From positions 1,364,001 through 1,428,000 of the forward strand of contig NZ_CP092364.2 in NCBI RefSeq assembly GCF_022370755.2: DNA of 64,000 bases, written 5' to 3'. The translations under genes and the position numbers were made by a program. The notes beneath the pieces were generated by a model that searched no databases, had not been told where the DNA came from, and saw nothing but the letters and a program-made list of their open reading frames with translations. Positions 8,970 to 18,130 of the stretch are shown piece by piece; position 1 is the first letter of the stretch; every line of letters begins with the position of its first letter. This stretch comes from Mycolicibacterium goodii. GTDB taxonomy: Bacteria > Actinomycetota > Actinomycetes > Mycobacteriales > Mycobacteriaceae.

Positions 8970-9955
8970 CCGTCACCCAGAACACGTTCGCCGGCACGTG
9001 GACCGTCCGGCAGGCCACCGCCCACGACCATCCCCACATCGCCGATTTCCACGCCACCACAAAGGGTCTGGGCGGCCGGAAGTTCGCAGCGGACTCCCGC
9101 GACATCGCCGAACAACTCGACGGGGCGTTGCCCGGCTCGGCCGTCGTCCTGCGCGGTGAGTCCGGCGGCGTGCTCGGATATGCCGCGCTGCACGGCCCCG
9201 ACACCGCAGAACCGGAACTGCTGGGCACCTTCGTGTTCGCCGCCTCGGCACCTGTGGAGGCGGTCCGGGAGATCGTCGGTGACATCGTCGACGATTTCCA
9301 CCGCGCCGCGACACCGGGTTCATATCTGCGGGTGTACATCGGCGCCGACCAGGCCACGGCGATCGCGGCGCTGGTGGACCGAGGCGCTCGCCAGGAGCGG
9401 CGGTTCATCGGCACCCGCAAGTCCCTGCTCGATGAGGACCCCGAACAACTCGCCGCCGCACACGTCGACGGACTCACGATCCTGGCGTGGCCGCAGGTGA
9501 TCTCGGCCGGCCTCAGCGAAGACGTTCGCCGGTTGCAGTTCGACACGTTCAGCGAGCACTTCGGCAACATGTCGAAGACGCCGCAACGCTGGGAACATCA
9601 TCTGCACAGCCGGGCCTTCACCCCGGATTTCAGTCTTGCCGCGGTCGATCGGGACGGTGTGGTGGTCGGATACGTCCTCGGCTCCACCTACACCGTTCGC
9701 ACCGACCGGGGCGAGGAGCGCAGCGCACACACCGACTACATCGGTGTGCGCCGCGACCGTAGGGAGCGGGGCACCGGAGAGCTGCTGCTCAAGAAGATCT
9801 GGCTGGCGGCGCTGCGCCGCGGCTTCACGGCCGCGTCGTTGGGCACCGACATCAACAACGCCAGCAACGCGCACGTGCTGTACCGCCGACTGGGATACGT
9901 GGCGGTTCGCGACGAATACGCGTATCGAATCGATGCCGACGGGAGTACGAAATGA
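8966..9955 (+). CDS. GNAT-family N-acetyltransferase, probable tandem GNAT fold
   Basis: A 329-residue protein, about twice the length of a single GNAT domain. The C-terminal half is a clear GNAT: HTDYIGVRRDRRERGTGELLLKK carries the acetyl-CoA pyrophosphate loop (RRERGTG), and NASNAHVLYRRLGYVAV is the usual motif B end. The N-terminal half (TVRQATAHDHPHIADFHATT onward) resembles a degenerate GNAT, as in MshD-like proteins. It starts at ATG 8966 and overlaps the permease stop. In Bacillus S-alkylcysteine salvage operons an N-acetyltransferase protects the amino group before a flavin monooxygenase splits the C-S bond. A similar role is inferred here. Confidence 0.75.
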   Translation: MTVTQNTFAGTWTVRQATAHDHPHIADFHATTKGLGGRKFAADSRDIAEQLDGALPGSAVVLRGESGGVLGYAALHGPDTAEPELLGTFVFAASAPVEAVREIVGDIVDDFHRAATPGSYLRVYIGADQATAIAALVDRGARQERRFIGTRKSLLDEDPEQLAAAHVDGLTILAWPQVISAGLSEDVRRLQFDTFSEHFGNMSKTPQRWEHHLHSRAFTPDFSLAAVDRDGVVVGYVLGSTYTVRTDRGEERSAHTDYIGVRRDRRERGTGELLLKKIWLAALRRGFTAASLGTDINNASNAHVLYRRLGYVAVRDEYAYRIDADGSTK

Positions 9956-11187
9956 GCAGCGACAGCTTCTATCTGAAGCGACCGACGGGATACGACGCCG
10001 AACTCCGATCGGTGTTCCGGCCCGTCTTCGCGCGTATCGCCGAGGGCAATGTGGGACGTGAACGCAATCGAGTTCTCCCGCATGAGCAGGTGCGTTGGCT
10101 CAACGAGGCCGGTTTCGGAACCCTGCGGATTCCCGCCGAGCAGGGCGGTTTCGGTGCGTCCCTGGAACAGACATTCCAGCTGCTGGCCGAGTTGGGGCAG
10201 GCCGATCCCAACGTCGCGCACATCTGGCGCAACCACCTGGCGTTCGTGGAGGACCGGCTCAACGCGCCCGTCACCGAGGAGAACAACACCTGGATCAAGC
10301 GGTTCCTGGCCGGTGAGTTCGTCGGCGGCGGCTGGACCGAGGCCAACAACGGCACGCTCGCCGACATCGCCACCACCATCACCGCCGAGGACGACCACTG
10401 GCGCGTTTCTGGCGCGAAATACTATGCGACGGGCAGTCTTTACGCCGACTGGCTCGATGTGATCGGGCGCGGTGACGACGGCGAACTGTGGACCGCGCTG
10501 GTGCGGGCCGACGATCCGGGTGTGCGGCTCGTCGACGACTGGCGTGGTTTCGGGCAGCGCACCACCGCAAGTGGTTCTGCGCACTACGACAACGCGAGGG
10601 CCGAGCGCGGCAATGTGTTCCCCGCGGTCGAGCGGTTCTCCTATCAGCCGCACTTCTACCAGATCGCGATGCTTGCCGTGCTCACGGGCATCACGAAGGC
10701 CGTACAGCGAGACGGTTCGACCGCGCTGAGACAGCGCAAACGCAACTATCCACAGGGGCTTTCGGAGGTGCCCTCCGACGACGCGCAGCTCCTCCAGGTG
10801 GTCGGCGAGGTCTCGGCGGAGGCGTTCGGCGCGGAGGCCGCATTGGCGCTGAGCGCACGGACCCTCGACCGCGTGGTGGCCGGCCGGCTCGCCGGGAGCG
10901 AGGACCGTGCCCGTCAACTGCTGATCGATGCCGAGGTCGCGGTCACCCAGGCGCAGCTGGTGATCATCGGCGCCGCACTGCGGTCCACCACGAAGGTGTT
11001 CGACGCGCTCGGCGCCTCAGGCGTGTCCGAAGAACTCGGCCTGGACCGGCATTGGCGCAATGCCCGCACTCTCGCATCGCACAATCCCGTGGTCTACAAG
11101 GCGCGGATCCTCGGCGACTGGTTCATCAACGGCAAGGATCCGGTGCCGGACCTGGCGTCGCGAGGGCGCGGAGGCCAGGGCAACTGA
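9952..11187 (+). CDS. acyl-CoA dehydrogenase-fold flavoprotein, SfnB/DszC-like
   Basis: A 411-residue protein of the acyl-CoA dehydrogenase fold. It has N-terminal helices, a beta domain (GGWTEANNG, WRVSGAKYYATGSLYADW) and a C-terminal helical bundle (DAEVAVTQAQLVIIGAALRSTTKVFDALGASGVSEELGLDRHWRNARTLASHNP). The catalytic glutamate typical of true acyl-CoA dehydrogenases is not obvious. HWRNART.ASHNP is typical of the SfnB/DszC/XiaF monooxygenase-like branch linked to sulfur acquisition. It overlaps the GNAT gene by ATGA and is the last gene of the operon, 8 bp from the convergent MDR gene. The substrate is inferred only from context. Confidence 0.75.
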   Translation: MSSDSFYLKRPTGYDAELRSVFRPVFARIAEGNVGRERNRVLPHEQVRWLNEAGFGTLRIPAEQGGFGASLEQTFQLLAELGQADPNVAHIWRNHLAFVEDRLNAPVTEENNTWIKRFLAGEFVGGGWTEANNGTLADIATTITAEDDHWRVSGAKYYATGSLYADWLDVIGRGDDGELWTALVRADDPGVRLVDDWRGFGQRTTASGSAHYDNARAERGNVFPAVERFSYQPHFYQIAMLAVLTGITKAVQRDGSTALRQRKRNYPQGLSEVPSDDAQLLQVVGEVSAEAFGAEAALALSARTLDRVVAGRLAGSEDRARQLLIDAEVAVTQAQLVIIGAALRSTTKVFDALGASGVSEELGLDRHWRNARTLASHNPVVYKARILGDWFINGKDPVPDLASRGRGGQGN

Positions 11188-11195
11188 GGCGCTGA

Positions 11196-12110
11196 TCAGC
11201 CGACGCGCAGTACGGCCTTACCGGCAACGGTGCGGCCCAGCAGCGCCGACGCGGCCGTGGAGATGTTCTCCCAGGAATCCCGCAGCCCGATCTGCGGGTC
11301 GAGTTCCCCGTCGGCCAGCAAGGTCAGCAGATAACTCAGATCCTGACCGATCGGTGCGCCGATCACGAACGGCTCCAGCCGTTTCCGGTTGCCGGTCCGG
11401 CGCTCCTCCTCGAAGTTGATGGTGGTGGGCTGGTTGGAGGCCATCCCGATGGACTGCACCGACCCACCATCGGATACGAGCCGGAAAGCCTGCGCCAACA
11501 GGGGACCGCCGACATTGTCGAGCACCCCGAACACCGGCTCGTCGATCCCGTCGAGCCCCACCGTCACCTCGGCCGCCCCGAGTTCTTCGAGTCCCGCGCC
11601 GCGCGCCGGGCTGCCGACCGCGGCGATCACGTGGGCGCCCGCCCGGGCCGCGAGTTGTACGGCGAAACGGCCGACGCCACCGGAGGCGCCGGTGATCAGC
11701 ACGCGTCGCCCGACGACCGGCCCGAGTGCACGCAACGCCTGCAATGCCGTCACGCCGGCCACCGGGAGCGCCGCGGCCTCGTCGAACTCGACGAACTCGG
11801 GCAACACGGCCAGGTTCTCGGTGGCGATGGCGCGTCGTTGTGCCCAGCCACCCCCGAAGTTCAGCCCCACCACGCGGGTTCCGACCGGTGGGCCGGACCC
11901 GTCGGCCGCGGCCTGCGCGACGATTCCCGCGGTGTCCCAGCCGGGTACCTCACCGGGTTTGCGTGCGTGGTCGATGAAATGCAGTTCGCCGAAGTTCAGC
12001 GCGATCGCCCGCACGTCGATCAACGCCTCTGATGCGCCGACAACGGGTTCGGCGACCTCGTCGAATCGAAGGTTTGCAGGGGCCAGCGGGTCGTACACAA
12101 TGGCTCGCAT
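11196..12110 (-). CDS. MDR-superfamily zinc-independent alcohol dehydrogenase/quinone oxidoreductase-like protein
   Basis: A 304-residue medium-chain reductase. It has the GroES-like N-terminal part (AIALNFGELHFID, PGWDTAGIV) and a Rossmann nucleotide-binding segment ([30 protein letters not shown]) for NAD(P)H. The catalytic zinc cysteines of alcohol dehydrogenases are absent, as in quinone or enone reductases. The start is ATG at 12110, because the upstream part of the frame is not conserved-looking. It is convergent with the SfnB-like gene and divergent from the methyltransferase. A role in the sulfur pathway cannot be argued. Confidence 0.8.
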   Translation of the reverse strand: MRAIVYDPLAPANLRFDEVAEPVVGASEALIDVRAIALNFGELHFIDHARKPGEVPGWDTAGIVAQAAADGSGPPVGTRVVGLNFGGGWAQRRAIATENLAVLPEFVEFDEAAALPVAGVTALQALRALGPVVGRRVLITGASGGVGRFAVQLAARAGAHVIAAVGSPARGAGLEELGAAEVTVGLDGIDEPVFGVLDNVGGPLLAQAFRLVSDGGSVQSIGMASNQPTTINFEEERRTGNRKRLEPFVIGAPIGQDLSYLLTLLADGELDPQIGLRDSWENISTAASALLGRTVAGKAVLRVG

Positions 12111-12152
12111 GTTGGGGCCAACCTCGCGGGGCCCGCGGCTATTCCCCTCCCA

Positions 12153-12158
12153 TAGGGT
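12153..12158 (+). promoter_or_regulatory. -10 element of a leaderless promoter for the methyltransferase
   Basis: TAGGGT, then 6 nt, then GTG 12165. This geometry predicts a leaderless mRNA starting at the GTG. No SD is present. Confidence 0.55.
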
Positions 12159-12164
12159 GAACGC

Positions 12165-12713
12165 GTGAGCGAACACGATCGCACACGCTGGGACGCGGCA
12201 TACACTGACCGGCCGGTGCCCGGCGCCGTGCCGGGACCGCCGCGGTCCTTCGCCGGTCATGTCGACGAATTCCCCACGGCCGGAAGCGCACTCGACGTCG
12301 CGTGCGGCAGCGGCGAGAACTCGGTGTGGTTGGCGCAGCGGGGCTTACACGTGTGGGCCTTCGACGTGTCGCCTGTGGCGATCGCGCGGGCTGAGCAGTT
12401 GGCGGTGCGGCATGGCGTGGCGCAGCGGTGCCGGTTCGACGTGGCCGACCTCGACGACGGGCTGCCCGACGGCGCGCCGGTCGACGTCGTGCTGTGCCAC
12501 CGGTTCCGTGACCCACGGCTGTACCGGTCACTGCGTGCCCGGCTGGCGCCCGGCGGGCTGCTGGCGATCTGCGTGCTGAGCAGGGTTGGCGCCGCGCCCG
12601 GGCCGTTCCGGGCGTCTGCCGGCGAACTGCGTGCGCACTTCGGCGATCTGCGGGTGATCGCCGAGCACGAAGGCGACGGCGAGGCCTGGCTCCTCGCCCG
12701 TGTGCCGGATTGA
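12165..12713 (+). CDS. class I SAM-dependent methyltransferase
   Basis: A 182-residue protein of minimal Rossmann-type methyltransferase size. Motif I is ALDVACGSGENSVWLAQRG, the acidic end of strand 2 is FDVSP, and motif IV is PVDVVLCHRF. It resembles the TehB/UbiE-like small methyltransferases, and the acceptor cannot be told. The probable leaderless start GTG 12165 fits the preceding -10. Its 3' end faces the ABC importer operon across a strong bidirectional terminator. Confidence 0.8.
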   Translation: MSEHDRTRWDAAYTDRPVPGAVPGPPRSFAGHVDEFPTAGSALDVACGSGENSVWLAQRGLHVWAFDVSPVAIARAEQLAVRHGVAQRCRFDVADLDDGLPDGAPVDVVLCHRFRDPRLYRSLRARLAPGGLLAICVLSRVGAAPGPFRASAGELRAHFGDLRVIAEHEGDGEAWLLARVPD

Positions 12714-12722
12714 TTCTCTTGC

Positions 12723-12780
12723 CGAGCAGACATAAAACTGCCCAATTTCGTGGGAAAAAGGGCAGTTTTGTGTCTGCTCG
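12723..12780. terminator. bidirectional intrinsic terminator
   Basis: A 21-bp inverted repeat with a single T-G mismatch. The left arm is 12723-12743 and the right arm is 12760-12780, around a 16-nt loop. The inner part of the stem is AAAACTGCCC/GGGCAGTTTT, so either strand reads a GC-rich stem next to A/T runs. It sits between the convergent methyltransferase (ends 12713) and ABC solute-binding gene (ends 12791), as expected for a shared terminator. Confidence 0.85.
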
Positions 12781-12790
12781 CGAGAAGAAA

Positions 12791-14560
12791 TCAGCCGTTG
12801 ACCGAGATGTTGGTGATGTCGGCGTTGTTGCCGAGCGACTGCCAGGTCCAGTTGGTCACGCGATCCGAGGTGGGAATGGTCTTCACGCGCTCGATCAGGG
12901 GGAACCATGCCAGATCCACACTGGCGATCTTGTTGGCCTCTTTCCAGTCCGCGGTGGGATCCTGCGCGGCGAAGGCCCGCGCGGCCGCGGCGTTGAGTTG
13001 CGGGTTGTGGTAGGTGACGCCATTCCAGGTGCCACCGGGCGCGAAATCGGAGTTCAGCCAGCCGCCCAGCGTCATCCGTGCGCTGTTGCCCTGCCAGTCC
13101 GGTGTCCACGTCGTGATCGCGAGATCCCACTGGTCGAGGTTCGACGTGTCGGCCAGATAGGCCCGGAACGCGCCCCAGCTGTCGCCCGCGACCGGGACGA
13201 GGCGCACGGCGATGCCCGAGCGGGCCAGCGCATTCTGCACCGAGGTGCCGATCTTCTCGAACTCCGGGGTGTTACGGTACGCGACGCTGAGCGTCAGATC
13301 CTTATGCCCGGCCTCGGCGAGCAGAGCCTTGGACTTCTCGGGGTCGCCCTTGTCCTCGGGTGTGGGGTAAGGGTTCTCGTCGTTGAATCCGACCGTCGTC
13401 GACGTGAGGATCTCGTTGCTCGGGATCGCCGAGTCCGGACCGCCCAGGCCGCGCACCACATCGGCCCGGTTGAGCGAATAGTTCACGGCTTGACGGACTT
13501 TGAGGTCCTTCAGTGCGGCCTGGGCCGGTGTCGCCGGCTCGGCCGGATTGTTCCAGCTGATGAACACCGCCGAACCGCTCGCCGACGAATGCAGATGCTG
13601 CGGGTTCGTCCGCTTGTACTGCGCGATGACGTTGGCCGGGAACGACCGCACGTACAGCGCGATATCCGCGGTGCCGGTCTGCAACTGCTGCGACGCGGCG
13701 TCGGCCGAGGCCACGGTTGTGTCGAACACGATCTTGTCGGCGTAGGCCTTCCGCGGATCGCCTTCGGAGTTGTACTCGGGCACCTTCGCCAGCGTCAGCT
13801 GCTTGCCCTGATCGTAGGATTCGATGTGGTACGGCCCGCTCGACACGTAGTTCTTCCGGAACTCCAGGCTGTCGGCGAAGTACTTCGATGTCACCTCCTC
13901 GGGCAACGGCGTGACGAAGTTGAGGGTCAGGATGTCCAGGATGTCGCTGGCCGGTTCGGTGAGCGTCAGTTGCAGCGTCTTGTCATCGAGGGCCTTGAGA
14001 CCCCGGATCTCGTGGGTGTCGATGAACTGCTTGACGGCCGCGAGGTCCCCGGTCGGCACCTTCGCGAATTCGGCGGCGTACTCCTCGAATCCGTCGAAGG
14101 TGGCGTTGAAGTACGTGATCGCGCTGACCTGCGCGTTGGGGTCGGGGAACCGCTTGACGGCGTAGACGAAGTCGTGGGCGGTGATCTCGCGGCTGCTCGC
14201 ACCGGAGAACGTGATGTTGTCCCGCAGGTGGAACGTGTACGTCTTGCGGTCGGGGCTGATGTCCCAGCTCTCGGCCAAATCGGGCACCACGGTGGTGTCC
14301 TCGCCGATGCCTTCGGGGCTACCCGGGTACGTGACGAGTTGGCGGGTGGTCGCGCGGATCACCTGCCACGACTCGGCCGAGTAGGCGATCAGCGGATCGA
14401 GTGCGTCGATGTCCTCGACCGACGCGATGCGCAGCGTGCCGCCGTAGAGGCTGTCGGGGCGGGTCGACGACGCCGACTCGCCGCCGTCGGTTCCGCAGGA
14501 CGCGAGAACGAGCGCCGTGGTGGCGATCAGCGCGCCGAGAACTCTCCGTGTGGATTTCAT
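12791..14560 (-). CDS. ABC transporter substrate-binding lipoprotein, family 5 (peptide/nickel type)
   Basis: A 589-residue exported lipoprotein. The signal sequence ends in a LASC lipobox (Cys near residue 22) and is followed by a family-5 solute-binding fold (GGTLRIASVEDIDALDPLIAYSAESWQV, VVPDLAESWDISPDRKTYTFHLRDN, SSGPYHIESY, VRQAVNYSLNRADV). The family binds oligopeptides, nickel chelates, opines or glutathione. The ATG at 14560 has GAGGAG at good spacing. It is the last gene of a four-gene operon with two permeases and a fused ATPase. The substrate is unknown. Sulfur-rich neighbours make a thiol peptide possible but unproven. Confidence 0.88.
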   Translation of the reverse strand: MKSTRRVLGALIATTALVLASCGTDGGESASSTRPDSLYGGTLRIASVEDIDALDPLIAYSAESWQVIRATTRQLVTYPGSPEGIGEDTTVVPDLAESWDISPDRKTYTFHLRDNITFSGASSREITAHDFVYAVKRFPDPNAQVSAITYFNATFDGFEEYAAEFAKVPTGDLAAVKQFIDTHEIRGLKALDDKTLQLTLTEPASDILDILTLNFVTPLPEEVTSKYFADSLEFRKNYVSSGPYHIESYDQGKQLTLAKVPEYNSEGDPRKAYADKIVFDTTVASADAASQQLQTGTADIALYVRSFPANVIAQYKRTNPQHLHSSASGSAVFISWNNPAEPATPAQAALKDLKVRQAVNYSLNRADVVRGLGGPDSAIPSNEILTSTTVGFNDENPYPTPEDKGDPEKSKALLAEAGHKDLTLSVAYRNTPEFEKIGTSVQNALARSGIAVRLVPVAGDSWGAFRAYLADTSNLDQWDLAITTWTPDWQGNSARMTLGGWLNSDFAPGGTWNGVTYHNPQLNAAAARAFAAQDPTADWKEANKIASVDLAWFPLIERVKTIPTSDRVTNWTWQSLGNNADITNISVNG

Positions 14561-14589
14561 GGTGCTCCTCAGTCGTGTTGTGAGAATGC

Positions 14590-15582
14590 TCATTTGCCGC
14601 TGCGGGCGTGGGTGATGACGTCGATGACGAACGTCGAGACGACGAAGATGACGGCGCCGAGCAGGGTGCAGCCGATCACCACGGGTGCGTCACCGTCGTT
14701 GGCGGCGCTGACGGCCAGGCGACCGACACCGTCGAGTCCGAAGATCTGCTCGGTGATGATCGCGCCGCCGAGGATCGCGGCGAACTCGATGGCGCCCAAC
14801 GTCAGGATCGGGTTGAGCGCGGCCGACAACGCGTGGTTGAAGTACACGCCGCGGGGGCCGAGGCCTTTCGCACGCGCCGTCCGGATGTAGTCCCTGTCGG
14901 CGACCTCCAGGACCGATGCGCGGACGACCCGCTGGAACAGTCCGACCTCGACCAGCAGCAGAGTTGTCCAGGGCAGCAACAGATGCCGCGCCCACTCGGC
15001 GGGCGATTCGGTGAACGCCACGTAGCCCCCGCTGGGGAAGAACTTCACCCCGGCCAGGGACAGCTGGTAGTACAGCACGAACAGCAGGACCACGCCCGTG
15101 ACGAATGTCGGCACGGACAGAAGGACATACGACACGCCCGAGGTCACATGGTCGAACACGCTGCCGGGCCTGCGGGCCGCGTACACCCCGAGGACGATCG
15201 AGATCGTGACCCACAGCAGGAGCGCGCCTGTGGCGAGGCTGAACGTCACGGGGATCTTCTCGAGGATCAGCTCGGTGACCGGACGTTGCTGCCGGTAGGA
15301 GTAGCCGAGGCTGGGCGGCCAGTTGAACAGACCGGTCGGCGTCCCCTTGATCTCGGGTCCGCGCACGATGTAGTACCACAGCTGCAGATACCAGGGGTCG
15401 TTGAGCCGCAAGCTGTTCGCGATCGCCGCGATGGTCTCTTCCGAGGCGTTCTCGGGGGCGAGCATGCGGGCCGGATTGCGGTACGCGATGCGTGTGAGGC
15501 CGAACGTGATCAGCACGACCGCGAGAACCGTCAGCGCCATGCGCGAAGCGCGGGCCAGGAGGAAACGGGTCATCGGGTTCAC
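14590..15582 (-). CDS. ABC transporter permease, DppB type
   Basis: A 330-residue inner-membrane subunit. It has an N-terminal membrane segment (ALTVLAVVLITFGLTRI), a large periplasmic loop, and the EAA loop (RASVLEVADRDYIRTARAKGLGPRGVYFNHAL) that docks on the ATPase. It is homologous to the DppB/OppB permeases. GTG 15582 overlaps the upstream permease stop (GTGA), and ATG at 15573 is an alternative start 3 codons in. It forms the channel with the next permease. Confidence 0.88.
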   Translation of the reverse strand: MNPMTRFLLARASRMALTVLAVVLITFGLTRIAYRNPARMLAPENASEETIAAIANSLRLNDPWYLQLWYYIVRGPEIKGTPTGLFNWPPSLGYSYRQQRPVTELILEKIPVTFSLATGALLLWVTISIVLGVYAARRPGSVFDHVTSGVSYVLLSVPTFVTGVVLLFVLYYQLSLAGVKFFPSGGYVAFTESPAEWARHLLLPWTTLLLVEVGLFQRVVRASVLEVADRDYIRTARAKGLGPRGVYFNHALSAALNPILTLGAIEFAAILGGAIITEQIFGLDGVGRLAVSAANDGDAPVVIGCTLLGAVIFVVSTFVIDVITHARSGK

Positions 15583-16514
15583 CGCGCCGACAGGGGATCG
15601 AACCGGCTGCGGAGCCGGGTGCTGAGGATGTTGAACCCGAGCACCGTCACGAACAGCGCGCCCGCGGGCGCGATGAGCATCAGCGGCTGGACCTGGTACA
15701 GCGCGGAATCCTGGGCGTTGGCGATCATCGTGCCCCAGCTCGGTGTCGGAGGCCGGATGCCCACGCCGAGGTAGGACAGCGACGCCTCGGCGACGATGTT
15801 GGTGGGCAACTGCACGGCCCAGTAGATGATCACCGTGGGTGCGATGTTGGGCAGGATCTCCCGTACCAGCACCCGGGTGTGCGAGCTTCCGCAGCCGACG
15901 GCGGCCAGCACGAAAGGCCTGGCCTTCAGCTCGGTCACCGAATTACGGACCAGGCGTGCGAAATACGTCCACGAGAACAACGCGATGATGCCGATCACCA
16001 CGAAGACCGGGTCGACCAGCGTGGTACCCGCGGTGCCCCGGTTGAGCGTCACCACGCTGAGCGCCGTCACAAGAAACGGGAAGGCCAGTGCGACGTTGGT
16101 GAACTCCGACAGCACGGCGTCGACACGGCCGCCGAAATACCCGCCGATCAGACCCACGACGACACCGACCGCCATTGCGATCGTGGTGGCCGGGACACCG
16201 ATGGCCAGTGAGATCCGCGCGCCGTACAGCGTGCGGATGAACACGTCGCGGCCCGACCCGTCGGCGCCCAACAGGAACCCGTTACCGCCGGTGATGGGCA
16301 GACCGCTGTCGTCGAGTGTGTCGTCGGGGAACTGGTCGTTGGGGCCGTGCCCGACCACCGCGGCGATCAGCGGCGCCGAAACCGCCGCCAGCACAACCAG
16401 TCCGACGAGCAGCGACCCGAACAGCAGACCCGGGTTGGCCAGAAACGAGCGCCAGCCGCGCCTGCGTGCCGATAGCTCGACGGCGACGGGGGAGCGCAGC
16501 GCGAGAGAAGTCAT
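15579..16514 (-). CDS. ABC transporter permease, DppC type
   Basis: A 311-residue membrane subunit with the DppC/OppC N-terminal segment, the LLGADGSGRDVFIRTLYGARISLAIG motif that opens the permease domain, and an EAA-like loop (RPFVLAAVGCGSSHTRVLVREILPN). The last third contains the conserved AEASLSYLGVGIRPPTPSWGTMI. Its ATG overlaps the stop of the ATPase gene (ATGA), and its own stop overlaps the start of the DppB-like gene. Confidence 0.88.
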   Translation of the reverse strand: MTSLALRSPVAVELSARRRGWRSFLANPGLLFGSLLVGLVVLAAVSAPLIAAVVGHGPNDQFPDDTLDDSGLPITGGNGFLLGADGSGRDVFIRTLYGARISLAIGVPATTIAMAVGVVVGLIGGYFGGRVDAVLSEFTNVALAFPFLVTALSVVTLNRGTAGTTLVDPVFVVIGIIALFSWTYFARLVRNSVTELKARPFVLAAVGCGSSHTRVLVREILPNIAPTVIIYWAVQLPTNIVAEASLSYLGVGIRPPTPSWGTMIANAQDSALYQVQPLMLIAPAGALFVTVLGFNILSTRLRSRFDPLSAR

Positions 16515-18130
16515 GACACAGCCGCTTCGAGTCGGGGCACCGCGTCGAGCAGACGACGCGTATAGGCCGACTGCGGTGCGGCGAACACCTCTGCGGTACG
16601 GCCGATCTCGGCGACGCCGTCGGGTGCGAGCACGATGACGCGGTGCGCGACCGAGGACACCACGCCCAGGTCGTGCGTGATGAACAGGAACGCCGTGTCC
16701 CGTTCGCGCGCAAGTTGTTCGATCAGGTGGATGATCTCGGCCTGCGTGGTCACATCCAGCGCCGACAGCGCCTCGTCGGCGACGATGAGCGCGGGGTCGA
16801 GCACCAGCGCCCGCGCGATCGCCACCCGTTGGCGCTGTCCGCCGGACAACGCGGCGGGAGGCCGCTGCAGCAGATCCGTCGACAGCCTCGCCTGGGTGGC
16901 GGCCTTCCGCACGCGTGCGGTGACCTCGGCGTTCGGTACCCGTTGTGCGCGCAGGGGTTCGGCGATCGAATCGCCTGCGGTGCGGCGGGGGTTGAGGCTG
17001 GAGTACGGGTCCTGGAACACCATCTGCACGATGCGGCGGGTACGCGGTGCCAGCCGCGGCACACCGTCGTCGACGGCGGTGGGCAGTTGATACCCGTCCA
17101 GCACGATCGTGCCGGCGTCGGCGTACTGCAGCCCTGCGACGATGCGCCCGACGGTCGACTTACCTGAGCCGGATTCGCCTACCACGCCCACGATCTCGCC
17201 GCGGTCGACGGTGAAACTCAGGTCCTCGATCACCGTCTTGCGGTCGCGCCGGCCCCGGCTGCGGTAGCTCTTGCGCAGGTTGTCGACGACCAGCAGCGGT
17301 TCGGTGCCGCGTTCGCCGGCACCGCGTCCGCCGAGCGTGTGCAGTGCGGACGCGGCCAGCAGATCCCGGGTGTACTGCTCACGCGGCGCGCGGTAGATCT
17401 GCTCGCGGGGACCGGATTCCACCACGCGCCCGTCCTTGACGACGGTCACCGTATCGGCGATCTCGTGCACCACGCCAAGATCGTGGCTGACGAACAGGAT
17501 CGCGGTGCCGTGCTCGTCCTGCAACCGCTTGAGCAGCCTCAGTATGTCGGCCTGCACGCTGACGTCGAGTGCGGTGGTCGGCTCATCGGCGATGATGAGT
17601 GCCGGGTTGAGTGCGATGGCCATCGCGATCATGACGCGTTGCCGCATCCCGCCGGAGAACTCGGCCGGATAGTGACCGCGGGCCCGTGAGGCGTCGGCGA
17701 TGCCGACCTCCTCGAGCAGCTCCTCGACCCGGGTACGGCGTGCCGTACGGTTGTGGCGCGTGTGGATTCGCAGGACTTCGTCGATCTGATTCCCGACGGT
17801 CTTGAACGGGTGCAGATTGCTCTGTGGATCCTGGAAGACGAAACCGATGTGCTTGCCCAGGACTCCGCGCAGCTCGCGGTCGGAAAGTGTCAGCAGGTCG
17901 CGTCCGTCGAAGCGCACAGAACCGCTCACCTGGGCGCGGGTACCGAGCAACCGGGTGGCAGCCAGCAGCGAAACACTCTTGCCGGAACCGGATTCGCCGA
18001 CCATCGCCGCGGTCTCGCCGGCCTGCACCGAGAACGAGAAGGATTCGACCGCTCGCACCGCTCGCCGTCCGCTCGCGCGGTTCCCGGTGTGGATCGTGAC
18101 GGCGAGGTCGGCGACGTCAAAGAGCGCCAT
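16511..18130 (-). CDS. ABC transporter ATP-binding protein, DppD-DppF fusion
   Basis: A 539-residue protein made of two complete ABC domains, which are separate proteins (DppD, DppF) in many bacteria. Domain 1 has Walker A GESGSGKS, signature FSGGMRQRV and Walker B LIIADEPTTALD. Domain 2 has [18 protein letters not shown] and LIVADEALSALD. It drives import by the two permeases encoded downstream. The start is ATG 18130, since the frame extends upstream without family similarity. A 6-bp hairpin (CGCCCG CA CGGGCG, 18141-18154) and a small overlapping ORF lie just upstream. Confidence 0.88.
   Translation of the reverse strand: MALFDVADLAVTIHTGNRASGRRAVRAVESFSFSVQAGETAAMVGESGSGKSVSLLAATRLLGTRAQVSGSVRFDGRDLLTLSDRELRGVLGKHIGFVFQDPQSNLHPFKTVGNQIDEVLRIHTRHNRTARRTRVEELLEEVGIADASRARGHYPAEFSGGMRQRVMIAMAIALNPALIIADEPTTALDVSVQADILRLLKRLQDEHGTAILFVSHDLGVVHEIADTVTVVKDGRVVESGPREQIYRAPREQYTRDLLAASALHTLGGRGAGERGTEPLLVVDNLRKSYRSRGRRDRKTVIEDLSFTVDRGEIVGVVGESGSGKSTVGRIVAGLQYADAGTIVLDGYQLPTAVDDGVPRLAPRTRRIVQMVFQDPYSSLNPRRTAGDSIAEPLRAQRVPNAEVTARVRKAATQARLSTDLLQRPPAALSGGQRQRVAIARALVLDPALIVADEALSALDVTTQAEIIHLIEQLARERDTAFLFITHDLGVVSSVAHRVIVLAPDGVAEIGRTAEVFAAPQSAYTRRLLDAVPRLEAAVS

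Noticed and set aside
12780-12900. Plus-strand 726-codon frame over the ABC solute-binding gene (12710-14890)
   Set aside because: Shadow of the lipoprotein gene on the minus strand, which has a lipobox and family-5 motifs.
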